Source of the DNA: a virus
Virus record (IMG/VR): IMGVR_UViG_3300033183_000299
Coordinates: 62,001 to 126,000 of that record
Length of the DNA stretch: 64,000 bases
Reading direction: 5' to 3' (one strand)
The notes under the pieces are model-generated. The model searched no databases. It was not told the origin of the DNA and saw nothing but the letters and a program-made list of their open reading frames with translations. Position 1 is the stretch's first letter. The number at the start of each line of letters is the position of its first letter. Shown here piece by piece: positions 31,188-39,625 of this stretch. Position numbers and translations under genes: made by a program.

Positions 31188-32027
31188 TTAAAACTCTCTA
31201 AAACTATCATCGTCATTTTCCCAAGGTTTTTTGTCTCCGACAATGGTTCGCTCTCTTATGATTTTAACTTCAACAATGGACTCTTTCTTTACTACTTTTG
31301 GAACTTCTTCGTTTACTCCGTCTCCCAAAAGGTAGCCCAAAACCTTTAAAGTGATGGTTGTATCAAATGATCTCTCATCTTCTCCTAAGTTAGACGCATT
31401 ATTGCTCTGACTGTAATCTCCTTCGATAAACACTTCGTATTGGTGTCCGTTATGGTGAGCCAACAGCGCGTTTATATTACCAGTTCTCGTAATGAATGGA
31501 GTTAGCAAGTCATTCATTTGTTGTTGATACTCTGTTCTTAACTTCACTGAGTATGTGACGTTAATCCAAGTTGGAATTGGGGCATAATACTCTTCATAAA
31601 CAATTTTTTGATTAGCTGTAGGATAGTTCTCTTGACCAGATTCTTTCTGGCTCTCTATCGAGGCTTGTTTGCGGGTACTTTTCTGTGAAATTTGTCTCGA
31701 AATTATTCTTTGGTGCTTCTGATAGCCTCTCGGGCCTGTTAATTCGGGAAACACGTTTGCTTGAAAGGCACCTTTGAAGGAAGGGTCCTTTGAAATACCG
31801 GTTCTTTCAAAAGAAATCAATGGAAGCTTTAATTTTCCAACAGAATCTCGTATTTCTTTGTTTTTGGAGTTATGAGCTCTTTCCGGTGACACCCATAAAA
31901 GTGGAACTTTCTTAAATCCTTCATTCGTAGTTGTGTGAAGGTCGAAAGTCTTGTCTAATAGGTCATGAATAGCCATATCTATTGTTTCAATAGTTGAAGG
32001 CTCCACTCTTGTTGCGTTAGTTTCCAT
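31188..32027 (-). CDS. Tail sheath terminator / stabiliser (T4 gp15-like)
   Basis: 279 residues from METNATRVEPSTIETIDMAI; a start 4 codons upstream is also possible. The pattern VPLLWVSPERA...LKLPLISFERTGI...YYAPIPTWINVTYSV...TEYQQQMNDLLTPF matches the gp15 family of proximal tail-end proteins that cap the sheath and bind the neck. It overlaps the neck gene upstream by 11 nt and precedes the sheath gene. Confidence 0.75.
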   Translation of the reverse strand: METNATRVEPSTIETIDMAIHDLLDKTFDLHTTTNEGFKKVPLLWVSPERAHNSKNKEIRDSVGKLKLPLISFERTGISKDPSFKGAFQANVFPELTGPRGYQKHQRIISRQISQKSTRKQASIESQKESGQENYPTANQKIVYEEYYAPIPTWINVTYSVKLRTEYQQQMNDLLTPFITRTGNINALLAHHNGHQYEVFIEGDYSQSNNASNLGEDERSFDTTITLKVLGYLLGDGVNEEVPKVVKKESIVEVKIIRERTIVGDKKPWENDDDSFREF

Positions 32028-32505
32028 TGAATACACCATCTCTTGCTCTAATACACTCTGCTGTTACTTCAAATCTACTATCTATCTGCCCAAACAGAGC
32101 CTTTGGTTCATTAATCTTGACGATTTCGTAATAGATTTCTCCGTATCTAACGAAATCACCTTCTCTAACAAACAATTCTTGATCTTCCGTCAATCTTCTC
32201 TTGTGAAAGTTGACTTTAAGACCTGTTGTCTTGTCTATACCCACGCCTTCTAAAAAAGATGTCTCAACTCCCAAGTATTCTACGAGAGCATATACACGAA
32301 TTGGGTGAAGAAAGTTTTTTTCAATAGCTTCTCCATATAGTGGATGGAAGTTTGTGGTCTCCATATCAATTGGAAAGTATAAAATCTGTTGACCAACAAC
32401 TCTTTCGATGATTTCATCATTGACTTGCTTTACGAGGTTCTTTTCCTTTTCTCCTAAGAACAGTGGAGATGGAGGTTGCGTTGGTCTTTCCCATTTAGAC
32501 ATCAT
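32017..32505 (-). CDS. Neck protein (T4 gp14-like position and pattern)
   Basis: 162 residues. EKNLVKQVNDEIIERVVGQQILYFPI and TNFHPLYGEAIEKNF, then VRYGEIYYEIVKINEPKALF, resemble the gp14-type neck completion proteins of marine T4-like phages, though the match is weak. It starts in ATGATG overlapping the upstream stop (TGA) and lies between the internal-protein candidate and gp15. Neck proteins join head and tail. Confidence 0.6.
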   Translation of the reverse strand: MMSKWERPTQPPSPLFLGEKEKNLVKQVNDEIIERVVGQQILYFPIDMETTNFHPLYGEAIEKNFLHPIRVYALVEYLGVETSFLEGVGIDKTTGLKVNFHKRRLTEDQELFVREGDFVRYGEIYYEIVKINEPKALFGQIDSRFEVTAECIRARDGVFNGN

Positions 32506-34268
32506 AGTTTCCTTTTGATTCTTATTCTATATCGAGATCTGCTTTCGTTTAGTGCTTCTGGTTTTAGAAAATCATGAAAAATTTCTTTAAGCACTTCAGG
32601 ATCATTGTTTATCTTGGCCATTATGCTCTTGTAATATTCAATTTGAGAGATTTGGACTTTTTCTAGTTGATAAAAAGCATCAACCAATTCATCGACCTCA
32701 ACTGACCCGTGAGAATAGCTACTTTCAAATTTAACAATAACGGACTCTTGTTCTGAAATCACAGTAGTCCTCATTACTCCTGGAAAATATTTTGAAAAAC
32801 TATTCAAATCTTTACTTGGCCTAGCATGAATACTTTGTAAAAAATCACTCAATTTTTTTAAGTCTATTTGTGGTGCGATACTGGAGATATCTAAATGTAC
32901 ATCGGTCCGACAGCCAAAATAATCGTAATATCCACTTCCATCGTCTTCTGAAATATAAACGTATGAATTAATTTTGCTATCGGATTCGCTGTCCTTAAAG
33001 TAAACATCTTCCTCTCCTCTCTGAATTGAGTTGTATACCTTAAGGCTAGTTACTACAAAATCTTCCTCATTTGTTTCATGCTTTTCTATTGAATTAGAGT
33101 GTTTTATTTTAAAGAAATCAAGTGCTTCTTTTACCATCGCATCAAAGGGTGTATCCGCATATGACCCACCATGCGAGACTGCTTGAGTCTTTAAGTTTAC
33201 GGGCTGTGTTAGTTGGTTGAATTTGCTTTGTTGAATATCCATTAATGTTTGAAAGATCTTATCTCTTGACCCAACTGGGAAAGATCCATAAATAGCTTTT
33301 TCAATAACAGCAAACTCAATTCCTTGTATCAAAACTTTTCTAAGCCTCACACGACCAGTGGGCTCAACTCCTTCGACACCTTTTCTATCTATATCTTTGA
33401 AGATTTCTTTACCCTCAAACTTATCTAGAGAAGCTTGATTAAGTTCAAGTCCATAGTGTTGTTTAAAACCACTCTTTGATAATGAGTATATCACAGCACC
33501 ATCTTGCGTAGAGTCGGCAAGAGCACAATGTCTATAATCTGAGTCAAGGCTATGACAAGATCTAAGAGCAGGAAAGTCAGACATTCTAATAACATCTTCA
33601 GGGAATCGTGTCAACATGAAAGCAGCATCTGATGTATTTTCGGGCCAGCCAGCTGATCGTCCAGTAAGTTCTCTTTTGTTTTTAGCAAATAGTTTGACTA
33701 GTTCATCAGCTTCTGTTTGGACTCTTTCGACATCAAGGTTGTCCACAATGGTTTCCAAGTCGATTTTCGGTTCTCCGGTTGGCTGGAAGTCTTTGTCAAA
33801 AAAGCCAACAAAAGACTCTAGAATACCGGTAGCTCTATTATGGTCCATAGTTTTGAGATCAGCCATTATCTTTGGTATATTGTCGGCAGCTGCCCTATAT
33901 TGGTTGATAAATTTTTCTAAATTAATTTTCTTAGTTGTCTTTTCGCCTAAATATCTTTTTCTAGTTGCCTGATTGAAAGAAGACTTAAAACTTGTAACAT
34001 GTATCACTGGTATCGAGTTTACAATAGACCTATTGCCCTTTTCTGTTGTTTTCTTCTCCATCTCTATGGAGATAGCTGACTTTGAAAGAATTTGATTTAT
34101 GCTGTCCAAGTCAGTTTGGGCATAACTTAATAGAGCTCTATCACCTGAGCTACCCAGGCTAGAGAATATATCCTGAAAGGAGTTGTTGTCGTATCCATCA
34201 AGATTAGAAAGAACATCTTCTGTTGCTTCGTTAAGATATTTTTTCCAGCTTTCCATTAATAATTTCAT
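32502..34268 (-). CDS. Unknown large protein with capsid-targeting-like start (588 aa)
   Basis: 588 residues. It begins MKLLMESWKKYLNEATEDVL, close in form to the T4 internal-protein targeting peptide (MK..EFI.EA), which gp21 cuts after Glu. The centre has RMSDFPALRSCHSLDSDY followed by HCALADSTQDGAVIYSL and GRVRLRKVLI, a Cys-containing motif (about 235-265) recalling uncharacterised phage families with a MST..GW.SC motif. The C-terminal 30 residues are strongly basic. An injected internal effector is a plausible guess. Gene order places it among the neck genes. Confidence 0.5.
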   Translation of the reverse strand: MKLLMESWKKYLNEATEDVLSNLDGYDNNSFQDIFSSLGSSGDRALLSYAQTDLDSINQILSKSAISIEMEKKTTEKGNRSIVNSIPVIHVTSFKSSFNQATRKRYLGEKTTKKINLEKFINQYRAAADNIPKIMADLKTMDHNRATGILESFVGFFDKDFQPTGEPKIDLETIVDNLDVERVQTEADELVKLFAKNKRELTGRSAGWPENTSDAAFMLTRFPEDVIRMSDFPALRSCHSLDSDYRHCALADSTQDGAVIYSLSKSGFKQHYGLELNQASLDKFEGKEIFKDIDRKGVEGVEPTGRVRLRKVLIQGIEFAVIEKAIYGSFPVGSRDKIFQTLMDIQQSKFNQLTQPVNLKTQAVSHGGSYADTPFDAMVKEALDFFKIKHSNSIEKHETNEEDFVVTSLKVYNSIQRGEEDVYFKDSESDSKINSYVYISEDDGSGYYDYFGCRTDVHLDISSIAPQIDLKKLSDFLQSIHARPSKDLNSFSKYFPGVMRTTVISEQESVIVKFESSYSHGSVEVDELVDAFYQLEKVQISQIEYYKSIMAKINNDPEVLKEIFHDFLKPEALNESRSRYRIRIKRKL

Positions 34269-34271
34269 TTC

Positions 34272-35519
34272 TTACCCCACAAAAATTTTCATTGGTACTT
34301 TAGCAACGATAGCGTCCATGTTATCGATCATTGCCTTATCTGTCTCAGCAAGTTTGGAATATAACATCTCGTCCAATTGTTTATTGAGCTCTTCTCGAAG
34401 TGCTTGCTGCTCAGCAGAAGCTTGCGATAGAAGGTCTGAGGCGTTCAAGGAGACGTTATCGCCTGGTATAGGTACATTGCCGCCAAACTTTCCCCTAACT
34501 TGCCCTAGGGTCTCTTTTGAAAGCGCCAAGGCAAATCTTCTGATCCATTGTTGACCTATGGAATTGATACTTTCAAATGGAATATTCTCCATAGGCATAG
34601 TATTCATATTGTTCACACCATCAATACCAGAGTCATACGCTCCAGCGTCATAAGCGTTATCTCCAGACTCAACAGTAAATCTGAACCAGAACTGTTGCTC
34701 TGTAACGCTGTCTGGCGTAGGATAAAGTCTAATTTTATTGTCTATTATCTCATATGAATAGTGCGAAGTTCTAGTATATAAATGATCTTCGTATGCGATA
34801 GCTTGAGCCTTGTTTTGCCATGGAGGAATAACATTGAATGTGGAATCATCGGCATACTGACCGTAGTTGTGGAAATCTCCAACAACATTTAATCCGCCAT
34901 AGTATCCGTAGAATCTCCACATTTGTCGAGGAGATACGTAATACACTTGTCTGATTTTAATTCTCTTGTTGCCCATGTTAGAAAATGGAAGAGAAGGGTC
35001 GGCAACAGCAGAGGCGCTTACGATTGATTGTAAATCGTAATCTTGCTGCTCTGGCTTTATATTGAAGGAGGCCGAATATATTGGCTCTGTCCCTCCAACC
35101 ATTGCTTCTGAAGAAAACTTGTCGGCATTTCTAAATGCATAGTCAAATTGAAACTTTGGGTATTTAAGAGAAACCGAATCTGAGCCTTCCACTTCGCCTC
35201 TATGGTCAAATGTGCCCGTAGGACCTCCTAGGGCGCTCCCTAAGGCATTTCTAGCTTGATGGAGGTTCAATATATAGGAATACTCTAAACAAGCCTCCTC
35301 GTAGTGATTATAGACATTCTCGGCGGTGATTTCAATATCAAGGACATCCCCACCTAACCTCTTGTATGTATATGCTACTTGAGCTGTTGCACCTGATACA
35401 AAAGCATCTGATGTGTAGAAGCCGATTGCTAAAGAGTCAATAACATTTGACTCCGTTCCTACCGCAGGTAACACGATGGCCGACTGTTTTGATACCGGCG
35501 TTAAATCAGGAAATGACAT
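34272..35519 (-). CDS. Neck protein (T4 gp13-like)
   Basis: 415 residues. ENVYNHYEEACLEYSYILNL and the conserved C-terminal block IRRFALALSKETLGQVRGKF followed by IPIPGDNVSLNASDLL match a conserved head-completion/neck protein found in the gp13 position of marine T4-like phages. In T4, gp13 and gp14 close the portal and form the tail docking site. The C-terminal helix is coiled-coil-like (EQQALREELNKQLDEML). CTATTTA lies 19 nt before the ATG at 35519. Confidence 0.65.
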   Translation of the reverse strand: MSFPDLTPVSKQSAIVLPAVGTESNVIDSLAIGFYTSDAFVSGATAQVAYTYKRLGGDVLDIEITAENVYNHYEEACLEYSYILNLHQARNALGSALGGPTGTFDHRGEVEGSDSVSLKYPKFQFDYAFRNADKFSSEAMVGGTEPIYSASFNIKPEQQDYDLQSIVSASAVADPSLPFSNMGNKRIKIRQVYYVSPRQMWRFYGYYGGLNVVGDFHNYGQYADDSTFNVIPPWQNKAQAIAYEDHLYTRTSHYSYEIIDNKIRLYPTPDSVTEQQFWFRFTVESGDNAYDAGAYDSGIDGVNNMNTMPMENIPFESINSIGQQWIRRFALALSKETLGQVRGKFGGNVPIPGDNVSLNASDLLSQASAEQQALREELNKQLDEMLYSKLAETDKAMIDNMDAIVAKVPMKIFVG

Positions 35520-35538
35520 ACTAAACCCTCCGTCAATG

Positions 35539-35545
35539 TAAATAG
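35539..35545 (-). promoter_or_regulatory. Late-promoter-like motif before the gp13-like gene
   Basis: AACTATTTACATTG, 19 nt before the ATG at 35519. Confidence 0.45.
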
Positions 35546-35550
35546 TTTAA

Positions 35551-35587
35551 AATAAGAGAAACCCCCGAGCATCTACATGTCCGAGGG
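35551..35587 (-). terminator. Terminator after the charged coiled-coil gene
   Basis: CCCTCGG (35587-35581) pairs with CTCGGGGG (35569-35562), followed by TTTCTCTTATTTT. Confidence 0.7.
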
Positions 35588-35615
35588 AAAGGAGGTTAAA
35601 AATGAACAACAATTC

Positions 35616-35939
35616 TTATTTTTTCTTTGTTGTTGTCTTCTTGCGAGTTGACTTTCTCTTTGTCTTTTTTTCTTTGACTTCTTCGACAGCTTCCTTCGCT
35701 TCTTCAACAACATCTTCGGCTGTTGCTTTTGCTTCTTCGAGCATCTCTGCAACATCCTCTTTTGTTTCTTCGACAATCTCTTCGACCTTTTCGACGACTT
35801 CTTCGACTGTCTCAACAACTTCTTCTTTTACTTTCTCTGCAACTTCTTCGACCTTTTCGATGACTTCTGTTGCTTTTGCTCGCACAGCCATTGCTGCTTT
35901 GCGAGCTTTTAATTTTAATCTTTTCTTTTTGATTCCCAT
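35616..35939 (-). CDS. Charged coiled-coil, lysine-tailed protein (107 aa)
   Basis: 107 residues. The start MGIKKKRLKLKARKAAMAVR and the end (KKTKRKSTRKKTTTKKK) are basic, while the middle is a continuous amphipathic helix of EEVVEKVEEIVEETKEDV type. The basic tails suggest DNA or capsid-interior binding, like histone-like or LEA-like condensing proteins; this is inference. AGGAG precedes the ATG at 35939. Monogenic unit with its own terminator. Confidence 0.6.
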   Translation of the reverse strand: MGIKKKRLKLKARKAAMAVRAKATEVIEKVEEVAEKVKEEVVETVEEVVEKVEEIVEETKEDVAEMLEEAKATAEDVVEEAKEAVEEVKEKKTKRKSTRKKTTTKKK

Positions 35940-35954
35940 TTCATTCTCCTATTT

Positions 35955-36359
35955 TTATGATTGAATCCAATTAACACCATGAGCCATGCCGGTCACATAC
36001 CACTTGTCTCCATCGCATATTAAGTCGACATACGAACCGGCTGAGGCGCCTGAGGGCAAAGTTAATCTAGTTTGACCACTATCTCCGACATTAAGCAAGG
36101 TTGCACCACTTCCATTGTCTGATATAACCACTCCCTCAACTCTTGGAAACGCTATGCTTAAATTAGATGATGAATCTCCACGAAGAATTATCTTGAAGTA
36201 AGATCCTTTTTCTAAAAAGTCTACATTTAAAGTAACTGGATTATTTGCCGTTACGAAAATACACTGACCTGTTAGCTTATAGGTTATTTTGGTATCAGAT
36301 GAAACATTTTTAGTAAGCCATCTAGATCCATTATAGGGTGTTCTTGCGATTTTAGCCAT
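35955..36359 (-). CDS. Short virion surface protein, anchor domain only (134 aa)
   Basis: 134 residues starting MAKIARTPYNGSRWLTKNVS. The whole protein aligns in pattern with the N-terminal ~130 residues of the 1030-aa protein next to it: ...VISDNGSGATLLNVG...YVDLICDGDKWYVTG against LLLNNTNGSLSIMKIP...TISDGDDWFFWG. It therefore looks like the anchor module without a binding domain. CTATTTA lies 21 nt before its ATG. Confidence 0.55.
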   Translation of the reverse strand: MAKIARTPYNGSRWLTKNVSSDTKITYKLTGQCIFVTANNPVTLNVDFLEKGSYFKIILRGDSSSNLSIAFPRVEGVVISDNGSGATLLNVGDSGQTRLTLPSGASAGSYVDLICDGDKWYVTGMAHGVNWIQS

Positions 36360-36380
36360 TGTTTTAATTCCTTTTGTTAA

Positions 36381-36387
36381 TAAATAG
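36381..36387 (-). promoter_or_regulatory. Late-promoter-like motif
   Basis: GACTATTTATTAAC, 21 nt before the ATG at 36359. Confidence 0.5.
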
Positions 36388-36422
36388 TCTGTCTAGACTT
36401 AAGTGATTTAATTGTTAGTAGT

Positions 36423-39400
36423 TTATAGTGAGCTAGCATCTTCAATAGTTAATTGCCGATCTGATTGATTAGCAATGGCTGCGATCTGAGGATCAGTTAG
36501 GATTGTATTAGCTTTGATTTGTAAACTATCAATTGAGTTAAGATGAGTTGGGCCACCATAACTCGGACTACTACCATTGTTAAATGCATTAATATATTTT
36601 CCAATACCAAATCCTCTATGGGTTCTTGCTTTTGGTAAAATATAGAGGCTAGAAGATAAACCAGATTGGTCATATCCCTTCACACCATTCACATATATCT
36701 TGAGTCTGTATCCTCCGGCACCATCATTCTGATAAGTGAAGGCAAGATGATACCACTCATCAACATTGATAGAGCCTCCAGGAACTGAGGCAAGCCTGTC
36801 TACTTCACCGGTACTACCATTTCCTGTTCTTACTCCAAGTTTGTTCCCGCCGGCTGCTTTAAGCCTAAAGTCACTTCTAATAACACCAGTACCACCAGGT
36901 CCATAAGCTCCACCAAAGAAGCTGTTGTTTGTTCCTATGTTTTGCGTGAATTTAATCCACAAGGAAATTGTAAACTCTCTCTCATTCATCAAACTAGTGG
37001 TTTCATCGTATGTAATTCCGCCATCAGCTTCTAAATCAGTAAAAGTTGCTCCATTAATGTCTGTAACTTTTGAGAAGATACCATTTGTGATCTCGGCATT
37101 ATTGATGAGATTGTCTATTGCTGTTTGAGTTTCTTCAAGGAATACTGGAGACGGCTCTACCACTACTACTTGTAAAGTTGCCGTTGAAGAATTATTAGAG
37201 CTATCAGTAGCACTAAAAGACAAGTTATAAGTCGCAGCAGTATTTAGGTCTAAGGTGTCTCCACCTGCAATCACTTCGTTGCTTATGTCTCCATCAACAT
37301 TATCGGTAGCTGTAACCGTGTAAGTAAAGGTACCTCCTGCCGATAATGTAACCTGACCATTAGTAATGTCTGAATCATCTTCATCGTTAGTAATTGTAAT
37401 CACTGGACTTGTTACATCTGGGATTACCGCGGTAATACTTAAGGCCTCTGAAGGATCCGACTCTTCACCTTCACTATTGATTGAGATAGCAGTGACTGAA
37501 TAATCACCGACACCCAATTCGCTAGTTGTAGCTGTAAATGTATTTCCTGAGACCTCAACTGGTATACCATGGTCCAAACCATCTATGAGCAGCTGAACTG
37601 TTAGGTTATCTGCATAATCCCCAACTACATCACCAGTGACTGTAAATGTTGCATCTCCATTATCTACGACAACTAGATTTGTTGGTACGATAACTGCGGT
37701 TGTTACTGTGATTATCCTAGTATCTGTCGCGGTATTCCCAGCAAGGTCGGTGGCGGTATATGTTGCAACATATGTTTCTTCTGCATTAGTAAGGGCTGGG
37801 ACATAAGCTGCTGTTACTGTAGCTGTTGAGAATGCATCTGCTGCTGAAGGAAGTGTATCTAGGTCCTGACCTAAGTAGGATGTTGTGTCTCCGATTGCAT
37901 CCGTAAAATATGGCGGCGTTCTGTCAACATTTACTCTGAAGGATGTTGATGGCTGAGAAGTTGTAAAACCAGCTTTTGACGCTTGTGCCGTAAGTGTGTA
38001 CGCGGCATCACCAGATAGGTTTATGGTTGCATTCCAGTCACCATTTGAGTCAACAATCACTGGTGAAGACAAGGGAGCTGCTCCATTTAAAGTTATCTCT
38101 GCGCCAACAACTCCTGTTCCGCTAATATCGATAGGGTTCGGTTGGTTTGTATGGGAGTTATTTGAGAGACCATCCACTACAATTGTGGGGGCATCTAAAA
38201 CATTTTGTTGATATACTACGGTAAAGTCTTGTGATGATTCTGACCATCGGGATCCCCTATAGGTCTGCTGTTGAGCTCTTATAATGCAAGATGAATTTGT
38301 GTTAAATCCAAAATCGTGTGATGATATAATCCAATCTCCATTTCCATCTGCGGTGATGGTAGCTATCAGCGTATTTGGAGTTCCATCTTTCCAAACATCT
38401 ACGCGCGCATTTGGACTGGCTGTGCCTTCAATATTAGCAACTGTGGTACTAATCGCAACGCCACTAGTATTCCCTCCGACTGTGGTTATCACAGGAACAG
38501 ATGGTTGAACTAAATTAACCACTACTCCATTTACTGTTTGTTGGTAAGGATTGGTTTCATAGCTATAATCAAACGTTACAGTAAATGTATCTCCCTCAGC
38601 CATTGTGTCTAGATATGTTGTCGAATTAACTGTCGGAGTTATTGAGCCGCCTAAAGGATTTGTGATTGTTGGAAATGCTGGGAAGTTTGGACCAGATGTT
38701 CCAACTTCTATTTGAATCTCCGGACATTCAAAAGTTACCGAGGCCCCATCTACAGTATCGGTCCAAGAAAGAGTTTCCGCTACTTGACTTCCGCCTACAA
38801 ATGATTTAAATTTAAAAGTATGCTCTCCATTAGCCAAGTCCTCAATTGTCCAAGACCAGCGGCCATTACTACCCACAGATACGGTATCTATTAGAGTATC
38901 CAATCCATCATAAATATTTAAGGTTGAACTAGGCTCAGCAGTTCCTGTAAATTGTAAATCATTTTCTGCCGGACCAGAAGGATAATCGGCAGTGGTTACG
39001 AGGTCCGTAATGAGAACGGGGGCAAATTGTTGCTCCTGCTCTGTACTGTTGAGGTCCCCACCAGAAGACTCGCCATTTCCTCCTTGGCTATTTCTATCAT
39101 ATGTTATTGTGGAGGTCGCTAGACCATTTCCAACACCAACGCCCCAAAAGAACCAATCATCGCCATCAGATATGGTGTTGGCATAAGACCCATCTTTCAT
39201 CTCGGATCCAAACTGAATCTGCTTAGAGCCGGCTGGTATCTTCATGATCGACAAGCTACCATTGGTATTGTTCAATAGAAGTCCCTTTAGTGAACCAGCC
39301 GTTGCGACAACCTTAATATCCCCAGACATAGAGTCTGAATTTACAATCTCATAGGTGAAAGTCTCTTTTGTTGCTGGTAGCTCAACGGTTGCAGTTTCTG

Positions 39401-39515
39401 AACCAGCTGGTATCAGAGTCTCTCCATGTCTAGTACTTGGGGATATTGGGTCTAAACCAGTCTTTCTTACGACTTTCTTTCTGTATGAATTAAATGAAGA
39501 TATTTTGTTTTTCAT
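36423..39515 (-). CDS. Large modular surface fibre/adhesin with Ig-like and LamG domains (1030 aa)
   Basis: 1030 residues. An N-terminal anchor module (about 40-130, shared with the 134-aa neighbour) is followed by a string of Ig-like/HYR-type beta modules (NGDWNATINLSGDAAYTLTAQ; YVATYTATDLAGNTATDTRI; FTYTVTATDNVDGDI) and a C-terminal LamG/concanavalin-like domain (about 820-1010: FTISLWIKF, EWYHLAFTY, YRLKIYVNGV). Such proteins bind glycans or host surface polymers. Placement next to the capsid gene suggests a head fibre or decoration, but a tail fibre is possible. CTATTTA lies 28 nt before the ATG at 39515. Confidence 0.7.
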   Translation of the reverse strand: MKNKISSFNSYRKKVVRKTGLDPISPSTRHGETLIPAGSETATVELPATKETFTYEIVNSDSMSGDIKVVATAGSLKGLLLNNTNGSLSIMKIPAGSKQIQFGSEMKDGSYANTISDGDDWFFWGVGVGNGLATSTITYDRNSQGGNGESSGGDLNSTEQEQQFAPVLITDLVTTADYPSGPAENDLQFTGTAEPSSTLNIYDGLDTLIDTVSVGSNGRWSWTIEDLANGEHTFKFKSFVGGSQVAETLSWTDTVDGASVTFECPEIQIEVGTSGPNFPAFPTITNPLGGSITPTVNSTTYLDTMAEGDTFTVTFDYSYETNPYQQTVNGVVVNLVQPSVPVITTVGGNTSGVAISTTVANIEGTASPNARVDVWKDGTPNTLIATITADGNGDWIISSHDFGFNTNSSCIIRAQQQTYRGSRWSESSQDFTVVYQQNVLDAPTIVVDGLSNNSHTNQPNPIDISGTGVVGAEITLNGAAPLSSPVIVDSNGDWNATINLSGDAAYTLTAQASKAGFTTSQPSTSFRVNVDRTPPYFTDAIGDTTSYLGQDLDTLPSAADAFSTATVTAAYVPALTNAEETYVATYTATDLAGNTATDTRIITVTTAVIVPTNLVVVDNGDATFTVTGDVVGDYADNLTVQLLIDGLDHGIPVEVSGNTFTATTSELGVGDYSVTAISINSEGEESDPSEALSITAVIPDVTSPVITITNDEDDSDITNGQVTLSAGGTFTYTVTATDNVDGDISNEVIAGGDTLDLNTAATYNLSFSATDSSNNSSTATLQVVVVEPSPVFLEETQTAIDNLINNAEITNGIFSKVTDINGATFTDLEADGGITYDETTSLMNEREFTISLWIKFTQNIGTNNSFFGGAYGPGGTGVIRSDFRLKAAGGNKLGVRTGNGSTGEVDRLASVPGGSINVDEWYHLAFTYQNDGAGGYRLKIYVNGVKGYDQSGLSSSLYILPKARTHRGFGIGKYINAFNNGSSPSYGGPTHLNSIDSLQIKANTILTDPQIAAIANQSDRQLTIEDASSL

Positions 39516-39543
39516 TTTGCAACCTCTTGTTAATTATTCTCAA

Positions 39544-39550
39544 TAAATAG
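39544..39550 (-). promoter_or_regulatory. Late-promoter-like motif
   Basis: GACTATTTATTGAG, 28 nt before the ATG at 39515. Confidence 0.5.
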
Positions 39551-39569
39551 TCACTCCAAGCCTTAAAAA

Positions 39570-39599
39570 CAAAAAACCCCCATTCCGAAGAATGAGGGC
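39570..39599 (-). terminator. Terminator after the major capsid gene
   Basis: CCCTCATTC-TTCG-GAATGGGGG followed by TTTTTTG on the minus strand: strong stem with TTCG loop. Confidence 0.9.
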
Positions 39600-39625
39600 C
39601 GATTGTCTTAAAGTGTATTTTAAGA

